Shown: piece after piece, positions 1-7,161 of the stretch
Position numbering within the stretch: the first letter of the stretch is position 1
Layout of the letters: every line of letters starts with the position of its first letter
Assembly: GCA_045541915.1 (NCBI GenBank)
Contig: JAZQJZ010000004.1
Span: forward strand, 1-13,924
DNA from: RGIG5579 sp045541915
GTDB lineage: Bacteria > Bacillota > Clostridia > Oscillospirales > SIG627
Length of the DNA: 13,924 nucleotides
Reading direction: 5' to 3'
Notes under the pieces: generated by a model
The model's database searches: none
Seen by the model: only the letters and a program-made list of their open reading frames with translations
What the model was told of the DNA's origin: nothing
Program-made: the position numbers and the translations under genes

Positions 1-5
1 TTCCA

Positions 6-12
6 CATACTA
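6..12 (+). promoter_or_regulatory. Candidate sigma-G -10 element for spoVT
   Basis: The heptamer CATACTA lies about 40 bases before the spoVT start and fits the known sigma-F/sigma-G -10 consensus (CATWMTA). spoVT of Bacillus subtilis is a known sigma-G gene, so the match makes biological sense. The matching -35 element would fall before base 1 and cannot be seen, so this is half a promoter at most. Confidence 0.4.
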
Positions 13-50
13 ACTCCACACCATTAAATAGTGAAAAGGAGTTTTTATAT

Positions 51-584
51 ATGAAAGCCACTGGAATAGTTAGAAGAATAGACGACCTTGGTCGTGTGGT
101 GATTCCGAAAGAAATCAGAAGAACAATGCGCATACGCGAGGGAGACCCTCTGGAGATTTATACAGATCGGGACGGTGAAGTAATTTTCAAGAAGTATTCC
201 CCGGTGGGAGAGATGCTGGCAGAGGCCCAGGGATACTGTGACACGCTGAATAAGAGCTGCGGGATCGTGGTGGCGGTGTTTGACCGAGATGCCATCATCG
301 CTTGCGCCGGAATTTCCAAAAAGGTGGCGATCGATCAACGGCTGGTGCCGGAGGTAGACCGACTATTGGAGAACCGGCAGTTTTTCGCCTATTCCATGGG
401 CGCCCTGCGGATTCCCATGGGGCCGGAGGGGTGGTATGTTTCCTCCATGATGCCCATTCTATCCGAGGGTGACATTATCGGCGGCGTTGCCTGCTTAAAG
501 CAAGAACTGCGAGAGGTAGGCGAAACAGAAAAGGCACTGATTCAGACTGCCGGTCTTTTTTTGGGTCGGCAATTGGAGGATTAG
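51..584 (+). CDS. spoVT: Stage V sporulation protein T (SpoVT), AbrB-type transcription regulator
   Basis: A 177-residue protein, almost the same length as Bacillus SpoVT (178). Residues 1-50 form an AbrB-type swapped-hairpin DNA-binding domain, with the hallmark segment GIVRRIDDLGRVVIPKEIRR and then an MRIREGDPLEI stretch. Residues from about 55 to the end match the GAF-like domain of SpoVT. In the family, SpoVT is a tetrameric DNA-binding protein that tunes sigma-G-dependent genes in the forespore. The ATG is preceded by AAAAGGAG (34-41) with 9-base spacing, which fixes the start. It is transcribed alone and ends in a hairpin terminator shared with the convergent SGNH hydrolase gene. Its presence is the best evidence that the host forms endospores. 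Some clostridia carry several AbrB/SpoVT-like paralogues, so strict orthology is likely but unproven. Confidence 0.93.
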   Translation: MKATGIVRRIDDLGRVVIPKEIRRTMRIREGDPLEIYTDRDGEVIFKKYSPVGEMLAEAQGYCDTLNKSCGIVVAVFDRDAIIACAGISKKVAIDQRLVPEVDRLLENRQFFAYSMGALRIPMGPEGWYVSSMMPILSEGDIIGGVACLKQELREVGETEKALIQTAGLFLGRQLED

Positions 585-598
585 AATATTGGCATAAT

Positions 599-638
599 AA
601 AAAGGCTATCACCTTACGAGAAGGTCATAGCCTTTTTT
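599..638. terminator. Bidirectional intrinsic terminator between spoVT and the SGNH hydrolase gene
   Basis: A 16-base stem (600-615 with 621-636, one C-C mismatch) closes a 5-base loop. It is flanked by A-rich sequence on the left and a T-run on the right, so it can stop transcription from either side. It sits exactly between two convergent genes. Confidence 0.88.
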
Positions 639-643
639 GTTTT

Positions 644-1327
644 TCAGATCAAAAAATCGGCAAACAATTCGCGGATAAAATCCATAAACATCCCATAGCC
701 TTGAGGGTTCAGGTGAAGCTGGTCGGGAGCCCAGATATCCTCACGGATCTTATCATAATCGCCCACATCTTCCGGATTTTCATAGAAGAACGGTTGCTTT
801 TCCAAGGGAATATAGAAGCAGTTTTCCGTTCTGGCACAGAAATCCTCCAGACATTCGTTATATTCTTTCCGAACGCGGGTGAAGGGATCCTTTTTTCCTT
901 TATGCTTCAGAGCGGGGACTCCATTGAAGCAATAGACGGGAAGCCCCGGAAAATCTGCCTGCGCCCACTGAATCAAACGGGCCTGAACATCCATGATTTC
1001 ATTGGCACTGTAGCCATGGTTCACATCGTTGGCCATGGTGGCAAGCACCAGAGCCCGGGGTTCATAGGGACGGACCATGCGGGGATAGTAATACAAAAGG
1101 TCATCGGCACTGCTGGATCCGAAGCCATGGTTTACAACAGCTTGGGAACCATCCTTCATCCGCACCTCATCCACCAGCTTGGGATTTTCCTGGGACTTGG
1201 TAATAAAAGAGCAACGAGTAAAAAGGGAGTGCCCGTAAAACAAAATCTTGCCCTTCACAACCGGGACAGATTCATATCGTTCGATGCGGCTTTCATAGCG
1301 TCTTACCTTCAATTTAGATCCATACAT
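644..1327 (-). CDS. SGNH/GDSL-family hydrolase
   Basis: A 227-residue protein with the SGNH blocks in order. Block I is GHS with the likely nucleophile Ser34. A glycine-rich NHGFGSSS segment is at 66-73 (block II). ANDV at 99-102 supplies the block III Asn (Asn100). DQLHLN at 202-207 supplies the Asp202/His205 pair of block V. Enzymes of this fold are esterases, lipases or carbohydrate O-acetylesterases, and the substrate cannot be read from sequence. There is no signal peptide or membrane segment, so it should act in the cytoplasm. The start is set by AAGGGGGGAG just upstream. It has its own near-perfect sigma-A promoter. De-O-acetylation of a surface sugar is possible given the nearby glycan genes, but that is only a guess because it is transcribed away from them. 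Confidence 0.85.
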   Translation of the reverse strand: MYGSKLKVRRYESRIERYESVPVVKGKILFYGHSLFTRCSFITKSQENPKLVDEVRMKDGSQAVVNHGFGSSSADDLLYYYPRMVRPYEPRALVLATMANDVNHGYSANEIMDVQARLIQWAQADFPGLPVYCFNGVPALKHKGKKDPFTRVRKEYNECLEDFCARTENCFYIPLEKQPFFYENPEDVGDYDKIREDIWAPDQLHLNPQGYGMFMDFIRELFADFLI

Positions 1328-1359
1328 AGCGGACTCCCCCCTTGGTTTTATTAGAAAAC

Positions 1360-1389
1360 ATTATACTCTATTGATCCTTTCTGTGTCAA
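1360..1389 (-). promoter_or_regulatory. Sigma-A promoter of the SGNH hydrolase gene
   Basis: Read on the minus strand: TTGACA (1389-1384), an 18-base spacer, then TATAAT (1365-1360). Both hexamers match consensus exactly. The expected start is about 25 bases before the hydrolase ATG, leaving a short leader with the ribosome binding site. Confidence 0.8.
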
Positions 1390-1457
1390 GTTTACGGCAA
1401 AATAGAAGGAGAAAAGCTTCTTTTGGGGAGGAAAACCGAAAATCCCTGAAATTTCTA

Positions 1458-1486
1458 TTGAAAAATACTCTTTTCCATGTTAAAAT
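1458..1486 (+). promoter_or_regulatory. Sigma-A promoter of the glycan polymerase/transferase gene
   Basis: TTGAAA (1458-1463), a 17-base spacer, then TAAAAT (1481-1486), with a TG one base before the -10 (extended -10 form). Transcription should begin near 1493, giving an unusually long leader of about 155 bases before the ATG at 1651. Confidence 0.65.
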
Positions 1487-1650
1487 AAAGTGCGTTGTTT
1501 TATGCTGAAACGAGTTGTTTGGTAAAAAATGAAAAATGAAAAGTCCGGGCGCCGCCCTCCTCATGAAAACGGCTCCTTTAATACAGAACCTGTCGTCGCT
1601 TGATCATTTCCATTGCAATGACATCTTCGAGACGAAAAGAAAGGTATCAT

Positions 1651-4323
1651 ATGGAAAATAAGAAATCGTGTGGTATACTGCAAAAAATAGAGAATAGTGC
1701 ATTGGGAAAAGTTCTTTTGAACCAAAGCGTTTTTATTTACATATACTTTTCCGTTTGCCTTTTATTGAGCTTTCCCGTCCTGGCGCCTTACCTCAATTAC
1801 CCTAGCAAGCTTTGCTTTTTTTGGGCCATTGGACTGATCCTTTATGATGTTTTGAAAACGCGCAGGATTTTCAGAATGTCTTATTGGGCGATTCCGCTGA
1901 TTTTCTTGGGAATTTACTGTGTGTCAATTCTTGTCAATGCCGGTTCTGTTTTCTTTGCCGGTTGCAAGCACCTGGTGCATTGTGCCATTTTTATGCTGCT
2001 GGTTTTTGAAGCACACGTAGATGCAGACCCGGAAAGAATCCGCGCTACCGTTAAAAATGTTTTCAAAATTTTGATCCCGATCATTTTTCTGGCCAGTTTG
2101 ATTTCCGTTCTTCTTTTTATCTTTATGGTATCAACCAAGATCAACGGATTTAAAATCGGCTTTTTTGAAAACCGCCTTTACGGCGTTTATCCCAGCCCCA
2201 ACCCCGGCGCTTTGTTTGCTCTGATTTCCAGCGTCGCTTCTGTGATGATGCTGATTTGGGCAAAAAAACGCTCTCTGATCCAATACATCGGTACCGTACT
2301 GAATATTTTGGTTCAGTTGGTCTATTTTTCTTTAACTCTTTCCAAGGCAGGCGATCTGGCGCTGATCACCTTCTTTGTTGTGTTCGGCCTTATGTTTGGT
2401 TTTTGTCGTCTTCGGAAGCAACACAAGGCGTGGATCGCCCTGCCGACAGCCTTGCTTGTTGTTGTTTTGTCTCTTCTGATTGTTTTTGGTGCTTGTTCTT
2501 TGATTCGTCAGCAAATGGTGAAGGTGCCAAGCATTGTATATGAACTGTCCCATCAAAAAAATCCGTGGCAGAATGAGCAGCCCTCTTTGACCGAAGAAAA
2601 GACCACGGGCGAGACTTCTTCCTCAACCGAAGAAGTACCTGTCACTGGAGAAAATGAAACATCTGAAGGCACACCTCCTACCACAAGCACCTCGGAGCAA
2701 ACCAAGCCGCCCAAGGAAATTGTCCTGGAGCGAGTGGAATCCGGAGAGGACATCTCCAATAGCCGTTTTTCTGCCTGGCTTGGCGCCATCAAGGTTTCCT
2801 CTCACAGTTTGGCTTTCGGAATGGCAGATTTGAGTACCGATAGCGAAAAGATGCTGGAGCGCTATGATTATACCGGTCTTAGCGAAACAGAAAAGTTTGA
2901 TTTTATCCGGGTGAATGGATATTTGCACAATGCATATGTTCAAGTGTTGACTTACACCGGCATTTTTGGCTTTCTTGCCTTTTTCATTTTAGCTTTGCTG
3001 GTAGCTGTTCGTATTTTGCGCACCCTTTTCCGTGGCAATCCTTGCTCCTTTATGCACACCTTGCTCTCCTTGCTTTTTGGTTTCTGTGCCGTATTGGCCG
3101 TCAACGGAGTGGCAGAGTCTCATATTCTGTTCAACCGTCAGGATCCCATTGGCTTTCTGTTTTGGTTCTTCTTGGGCACGGCGCTGTCCCTGGAAAAGGC
3201 ATATCGCCAAAGTCCGGACTTTCATAAAGAAAAAGAACCGGAAACCTTTGCCTTTGTGGCAGCGACCCCTCTCCAGGTGCTTCACTCCGCTGAATTTGTG
3301 GGAAATGATCTGGAAGGCTCTGCGGGAAAGAGCGATCTTTTCATTGTTCATTCCTTTGGCACGGCAGATCAGCTATCCGAGGGGGCAAAAAAGAGTGGCA
3401 TTTTCAACCACGTATACGATCTTAAGCCTTACGAAATCAAAAACAAGCTGACAAGCCGGCTTCTGACCTTTTACGATCTGTTTTTCCCCAAGCAATCTCT
3501 GACCAGAAAATCCTGTGGAGATCCGATCTTATGGGACAAAAAGCGTTACGAATATGTTTGCGCCAGCTCCCAAACCACCTTTTCCATTGGTGTTCGCTTG
3601 ATCTACCCTCATTCCAAGATGTATTTGTACGACGACGGAATCGGTTCCTATTACGGCAGTATGGTTCTTGACTACAACTCCCGACTGTTCGAAATTATGA
3701 ACCGGATCTTCTTCCAGGGAAAGCTGATCCTGGAACCGGATGCCATGTATCTGGCTGTACCGGAGTTTTGTGACTGTGTTCACGACTGTCCCCGGAGATA
3801 TCTTCCCACCCTTTCGGGCGAAAAAATGAAATTGTTGGAAGTGATATTCCAATATCGGTCCAATACGCTCTATCAGGATCGCAAGATCGTTTATCTGACC
3901 CAGCCGATGGAAGGAACCTTCCAAATGGCAGAAGATTTAGAGCGCGGTCTTGTTCGGTTGTTGGAATCCTACGGTGACCATACCGTGGCGCGGGTGCATC
4001 CCCGGCAGTTTGATGCCAATTTCGGCACACTTTTGCAGGATACCTACCGGAATCTCTGGGAGCTTGAATGCTTAAAGCAGGTCGGCGATGAGAGCATTCT
4101 GATCAGTTACTGCTCCACCGCCCAGTTTATGCCGAAATTGCTGAAGGGCGCAGAGCCGAGGGTGATCTTCTTATATAAGATCTTTGAAGATGAGTCTGAC
4201 AAAGAAATGATAAACCTTGTGGAACGGTTCATCAAAATGCACCGCAATCCGGAGCGTATTATGATTCCCGAAACACTGGACGATTTGAAGCAAATTTTAG
4301 AGCAGTTGATGCAAAATCCGTAA
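1651..4323 (+). CDS. Fusion of O-antigen ligase/polymerase-like membrane protein with GT52-like (sialyltransferase-type) glycosyltransferase
   Basis: An 890-residue protein. Residues 1-515 carry about 12 membrane segments, nine before and three after a long hydrophilic loop (about 286-424). This loop position and an HNAYVQVLTYTGIFG motif at 426-440 are typical of the Wzy/WaaL O-antigen polymerase/ligase family. The loop holds a low-complexity Ser/Thr/Glu/Pro tract (about 310-356). Residues from about 532 on form a soluble domain that starts FAFVAATPLQVLHSAE. It has YDDG (660-663), HPR (783-785) and SYCST (819-823), the pattern of GT52 and related GT-B sialyltransferases, which use CMP-sugars. 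An even number of membrane segments puts the transferase on the same side as the N terminus, presumably the cytoplasm where CMP-sugars occur. ATG 1651 is chosen because AAAGG precedes it by 6 bases; an in-frame TTG at 1600 lacks a good site. It is followed by the flippase gene. The exact donor and acceptor are unknown. Confidence 0.8.
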   Translation: MENKKSCGILQKIENSALGKVLLNQSVFIYIYFSVCLLLSFPVLAPYLNYPSKLCFFWAIGLILYDVLKTRRIFRMSYWAIPLIFLGIYCVSILVNAGSVFFAGCKHLVHCAIFMLLVFEAHVDADPERIRATVKNVFKILIPIIFLASLISVLLFIFMVSTKINGFKIGFFENRLYGVYPSPNPGALFALISSVASVMMLIWAKKRSLIQYIGTVLNILVQLVYFSLTLSKAGDLALITFFVVFGLMFGFCRLRKQHKAWIALPTALLVVVLSLLIVFGACSLIRQQMVKVPSIVYELSHQKNPWQNEQPSLTEEKTTGETSSSTEEVPVTGENETSEGTPPTTSTSEQTKPPKEIVLERVESGEDISNSRFSAWLGAIKVSSHSLAFGMADLSTDSEKMLERYDYTGLSETEKFDFIRVNGYLHNAYVQVLTYTGIFGFLAFFILALLVAVRILRTLFRGNPCSFMHTLLSLLFGFCAVLAVNGVAESHILFNRQDPIGFLFWFFLGTALSLEKAYRQSPDFHKEKEPETFAFVAATPLQVLHSAEFVGNDLEGSAGKSDLFIVHSFGTADQLSEGAKKSGIFNHVYDLKPYEIKNKLTSRLLTFYDLFFPKQSLTRKSCGDPILWDKKRYEYVCASSQTTFSIGVRLIYPHSKMYLYDDGIGSYYGSMVLDYNSRLFEIMNRIFFQGKLILEPDAMYLAVPEFCDCVHDCPRRYLPTLSGEKMKLLEVIFQYRSNTLYQDRKIVYLTQPMEGTFQMAEDLERGLVRLLESYGDHTVARVHPRQFDANFGTLLQDTYRNLWELECLKQVGDESILISYCSTAQFMPKLLKGAEPRVIFLYKIFEDESDKEMINLVERFIKMHRNPERIMIPETLDDLKQILEQLMQNP

Positions 4324-4335
4324 ACAGTTTCTCCA

Positions 4336-4367
4336 ACCAAGCTCACTGCGAAAGCAGTGAGCTTGGT
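4336..4367 (+). terminator. Perfect hairpin with GAAA tetraloop between the fusion gene and the flippase gene
   Basis: Fourteen perfect base pairs (4336-4349 with 4354-4367) close a GAAA loop, a very stable GNRA-type hairpin. Only a short, broken T stretch follows (TTTT about 10 bases later), so it is a weak terminator at best. No promoter is visible in the 35 bases before the flippase start. It may therefore act as an attenuator or as a 3' end stabiliser within one transcript. Confidence 0.5.
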
Positions 4368-4402
4368 ATATCCATCCGTTTTGTTCAAAGATGAGGTAAA
4401 AT

Positions 4403-5791
4403 GTGAAAAGCACCAATCGCATTGTGTTCCTTAATATACTCAGCACCGTGATCATTCAAGGCCTTCTGTTTATTGCTTCCCCAATTTTTTCCCGAATGCT
4501 GGGGACTGAGAATTACGGTGTGGTATCCCTTTACAACACCTGGACCATGATCATTTCCGCGGTGTTCTCTTTGCAAGTTGGAAGCACCCTGCAAGTGGCG
4601 CGGACACAGTTTCCTTTGGAAGATCAACCAAAGTATCAATCCAGTATCTTATGCTTCGGCACGACAAACTATCTTGTTTTCTCTTTGATGATCCTGCTGC
4701 TTATCAATCCCATTTCCAGACTGATCAAAATGGAGAGTATGATGATCGTGGTGATGATGCTTCACAGCTACGGTCAGTTCTGCGTTGGTTTTCTGAACGC
4801 AAAGTACACCTGCGAATTTAAAGCCACGCAAAACTTCCTTCTCTCGGTGGTGACAAGCGCCGGTTCCATCGGCCTTTCCATTTACTTGATCTATCAGATT
4901 CCCCAAGAGACCAACTATTGGGGCAGAATCCTGGGCAATGCCATCATCTATGCATTGCTGGCATTGGTTTCCTGGTTTCTTCTTTTCCCAAAGGGGAAAA
5001 CAGTTTTCCACAAGGAATACTGGAAATTTGCTTTGCCCCTGGGACTACCCCTGGTCCTTCACTCCTTATCCGGACTGATTCTGGGACAGAGCGACCGCAT
5101 TATGCTGCAGCATATGGGCACCGCTTCCATGGTGGGTATTTACAGCCTGGCTTATAGCTTCAGCACAGTGCTGAATGTGATCTGGAACGCCTTGAATAAC
5201 AGCTGGGTTCCCTTCTACTTTGAATATACCAGACTGGGTCAGTTTGATGAGATGAAACGGAAAGCAAAAAACTATCTGGAGCTTTTCACCGTATTATCCA
5301 GCGGATTTGTTTTGTTGGCCACGGAGGTTTATCACCTTTACGCGGACAAGTCCTTCTGGGGCGGCACAAACCTGATCCCCATTTTGTCTATCGGCTATTA
5401 TATGGTGTTCTTATACAGTTTCCCAGTGAACTATGAATTTTACCACCAAAAGAATAAATTCATTGCCATTACCACCATTCTGGCGGCCATTTGCAACATC
5501 ATTTTAAACTGGGTCTTCATTCGGGCGATGGGTCCCTTGGGTGCGGCAATCGCCACAGCCATTGCCCACGCCATTCAGTTCCTGTTCCACTATATTTGTG
5601 CAAAATATATCATCAAAAAGGGAGACTTCCCCTTTTCCATGAAAATGCTGATGCCCTACACAGCAGTGTTTCTTATCATTGCTATGCTTCCGCTGGTTTT
5701 ACCGGAGGCCTGGCTGATCCGCTGGGGACTGGGCGCGATACTGGGTGTATGGGAACTGTACCGAATGGTCAAACGAAAGAGTATTTTTTAA
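4403..5791 (+). CDS. Wzx-type polysaccharide flippase (MOP/MATE superfamily)
   Basis: A 462-residue, very hydrophobic protein of the usual length for polysaccharide exporters of the MOP superfamily. The N terminus (SPIFSRMLGTENYGVVSLYN), the mid-protein GQSDRIMLQHMGTASMVGIYS segment and the AMGPLGAAIATAIA segment near residues 374-387 are all typical. The family moves lipid-linked oligosaccharide units from the cytoplasmic to the outer face of the membrane. The start is a GTG with GAGGT six bases upstream; an overlapping ATG at 4401 reads straight into a stop, and an in-frame TAA lies at 4397-4399. It follows the polymerase/transferase fusion by 79 bases and is probably co-transcribed. Pairing of Wzx with a Wzy/WaaL-like protein points to Wzy-type glycan assembly. 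The sugar moved is not known. Confidence 0.9.
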   Translation: MKSTNRIVFLNILSTVIIQGLLFIASPIFSRMLGTENYGVVSLYNTWTMIISAVFSLQVGSTLQVARTQFPLEDQPKYQSSILCFGTTNYLVFSLMILLLINPISRLIKMESMMIVVMMLHSYGQFCVGFLNAKYTCEFKATQNFLLSVVTSAGSIGLSIYLIYQIPQETNYWGRILGNAIIYALLALVSWFLLFPKGKTVFHKEYWKFALPLGLPLVLHSLSGLILGQSDRIMLQHMGTASMVGIYSLAYSFSTVLNVIWNALNNSWVPFYFEYTRLGQFDEMKRKAKNYLELFTVLSSGFVLLATEVYHLYADKSFWGGTNLIPILSIGYYMVFLYSFPVNYEFYHQKNKFIAITTILAAICNIILNWVFIRAMGPLGAAIATAIAHAIQFLFHYICAKYIIKKGDFPFSMKMLMPYTAVFLIIAMLPLVLPEAWLIRWGLGAILGVWELYRMVKRKSIF

Positions 5792-5797
5792 AACTGA

Positions 5798-5835
5798 AAA
5801 CAGGTGCGGCAATCGTTTTTTGCTGCACCTTTTCT
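5798..5835 (+). terminator. Intrinsic terminator after the flippase gene
   Basis: An 11-base stem with one G-T wobble (5802-5812 with 5820-5830) closes a T-rich loop and is followed by TTTC. It lies directly downstream of the flippase stop codon and just before the next promoter. Confidence 0.75.
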
Positions 5836-5864
5836 TGACAATATAGGGAAACATAAAGTACTAT
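5835..5864 (+). promoter_or_regulatory. Promoter of the first AraC-type regulator gene
   Basis: TTGACA (5835-5840), an 18-base spacer, then TACTAT (5859-5864). The -35 is perfect and the -10 matches four of six positions. The leader would be only about 15 bases, ending in a strong AAAAAAGGAGGAGA ribosome binding site. Confidence 0.6.
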
Positions 5865-5886
5865 AAAGAAAAAAGGAGGAGAGCGG

Positions 5887-7041
5887 ATGAACCGATATCA
5901 AAAAAGCAGCGAATGGTTGATCCGGCAGATCACAGTGGGTGAGGTGCACTTGGAAGATGCCAAGATTCGCGATTTGGCAAAAGGTCTTGATCTTCCTCTT
6001 GGGGATTGCGGATATTTTTGCATCGCTCTCCGAGTTGAATCCACCGGTCAAGAGATGATGGCTTTATTTCAAGCCGTTCTTGCAGCCGGAAAGAATCTTC
6101 CCAACGATGTGTTTTCCTACATCAGCAATCACGAAACGATCCTTTTAATGCTCTCGGATGAAGGAGAAAACCGAAGTGCCACAGTGGAAAGAATCCATCA
6201 AAGCCTGCAAAAAAGAATCCCCTGCCCTTTCCAGCTTGGAATCGGAAGAAGTTATCGTGATCTGGGGAAACTCAGTTATTCCCGAATGGAGGCCTTGGAG
6301 GCACTGGGAGAAGACCGCGCCATGGGCATCTGTTATGTGGATGACCTTTACGTTTCCCGGCAGTTTACCACCCGGAAGCTGGAAAGCCAGCGCAGACGCG
6401 TCATTGAACTGTTCAAAACCGGTCACCTGGCAGAAATGAAAAAGAACATGGAGCTTTTGGCGGAGAACATTCGAGGAGAATCTTTTGTGCGTGCAGATGC
6501 TCCCTACCCTACCAGTATCCGCCGCACCGTTCTGGAGGTTCTGCTGGAGGTGATCCACATTGCATCCGATGCCGGAGTAGATGTGGAAAAGTTGATGAAC
6601 CATCAGGATCCTTACACACATGTATTCGAAAGCAGTGCCACCACACCGCTTTTGATCTCCTGGCTGGGAGATGTTGCCGAAAAGATCCAATCGGCTATGC
6701 AAGAACGGCAAAATAAAACCCAGCACCATATGCTGGAAAAGGCAAAGCGGTGCATCAGTCTCCACCTTTCCGATCCCCAATTGAGTCTGACCTTGATCAG
6801 CGAAGAGCTTGCCATTACTCCCACTTATTTCAGTGCTTTTTTCATTCGGGAAACAGGAATCGGTTTCAACGAATATGTTACCGGCCTTCGAATGGAAAGA
6901 GCCAAGGAGCTTCTTGAAAAAACAGAAGAAAAAATCAACCGGATCGCAGAAAAATGCGGTTTTCGCTCCGCCAGTTATTTCATTGTAGTATTCCGCAAAC
7001 AAACGGGCCTTTCGCCCAATGAATACCGATACCGGAAATAA
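5887..7041 (+). CDS. AraC-family transcription regulator with a divergent N-terminal sensory region
   Basis: A 384-residue protein. About residues 286-384 form the double helix-turn-helix of the AraC/XylS family; it ends with the signature FRSASYFIVVFRKQTGLSPNEYR. The N-terminal 280 residues show no cupin or receiver domain. A segment near residues 117-140 (LGIGRSYRDLGKLSYSRMEALEAL) resembles the degenerate GGDEF-like region seen before the HTH in YesN/CdaR-type clostridial regulators. There are no membrane segments. It starts at ATG 5887 behind a near-perfect AAGGAGG. It sits between the flippase and the cytidylyltransferase genes, each with separate promoters, so it may control the adjacent cytidylyltransferase or the wider glycan locus. 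Target and signal are not visible in the sequence. Confidence 0.85.
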   Translation: MNRYQKSSEWLIRQITVGEVHLEDAKIRDLAKGLDLPLGDCGYFCIALRVESTGQEMMALFQAVLAAGKNLPNDVFSYISNHETILLMLSDEGENRSATVERIHQSLQKRIPCPFQLGIGRSYRDLGKLSYSRMEALEALGEDRAMGICYVDDLYVSRQFTTRKLESQRRRVIELFKTGHLAEMKKNMELLAENIRGESFVRADAPYPTSIRRTVLEVLLEVIHIASDAGVDVEKLMNHQDPYTHVFESSATTPLLISWLGDVAEKIQSAMQERQNKTQHHMLEKAKRCISLHLSDPQLSLTLISEELAITPTYFSAFFIRETGIGFNEYVTGLRMERAKELLEKTEEKINRIAEKCGFRSASYFIVVFRKQTGLSPNEYRYRK

Positions 7042-7044
7042 TGA

Positions 7045-7072
7045 TATCAATCTTGAAAATCTGTGGTTGATA
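7045..7072. promoter_or_regulatory. Candidate operator dyad at the cytidylyltransferase promoter
   Basis: TATCAA (7045-7050) and TTGATA (7067-7072) form an inverted pair with centres about 22 bases, or two helical turns, apart. The right half is itself the -35 hexamer. A regulator bound here could touch RNA polymerase, and the adjacent AraC-type protein is the obvious candidate. The arms are short, so chance is possible. Confidence 0.3.
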
Positions 7073-7095
7073 ACTGTCGAAAAATGAAGTATAAT
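7067..7095 (+). promoter_or_regulatory. Sigma-A promoter of the SpsF-type cytidylyltransferase gene
   Basis: TTGATA (7067-7072), a 17-base spacer, then a perfect TATAAT (7090-7095). Transcription should start near 7102, about 60 bases before the ATG at 7162. This rules out the longer reading frame beginning at 7063. Confidence 0.75.
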
Positions 7096-7161
7096 GCTTC
7101 CATAGGGAGCGGCTTTGCCCCCATTCTTTTTTCTCAAAATACGTTTGAACGAGAGGCTTTT

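Larger units (their letters stand above)
1328..1650. other. Intergenic region with two divergent promoters
   Basis: This gap of about 320 bases separates the SGNH hydrolase gene from the large glycan-assembly gene. It holds a leftward promoter (1360-1389) and a rightward promoter (1458-1486). The latter is followed by a leader of about 155 bases with a GC-rich patch near 1545-1560. No riboswitch-like or protein-coding signal was recognised. A minus-strand frame inside it (1361-1564) has no ribosome binding site or recognisable product. Confidence 0.6.

Noticed and set aside
1361..1564. Minus-strand open frame in the intergenic gap
   Set aside because: It has no ribosome binding site or recognisable product, and it runs across both promoters of the gap.
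7144..7157. The 14-base string TTTGAACGAGAGGC occurs here and again at 11887-11900
   Set aside because: One copy is a ribosome binding region and the other is inside a coding sequence. One such match is about what chance allows in a window of this size.
7063..7161. N-terminal extension of the cytidylyltransferase frame
   Set aside because: The extension starts upstream of the predicted -10 at 7090-7095, has no ribosome binding site and precedes the conserved family N terminus (MEKVVAIIQA).
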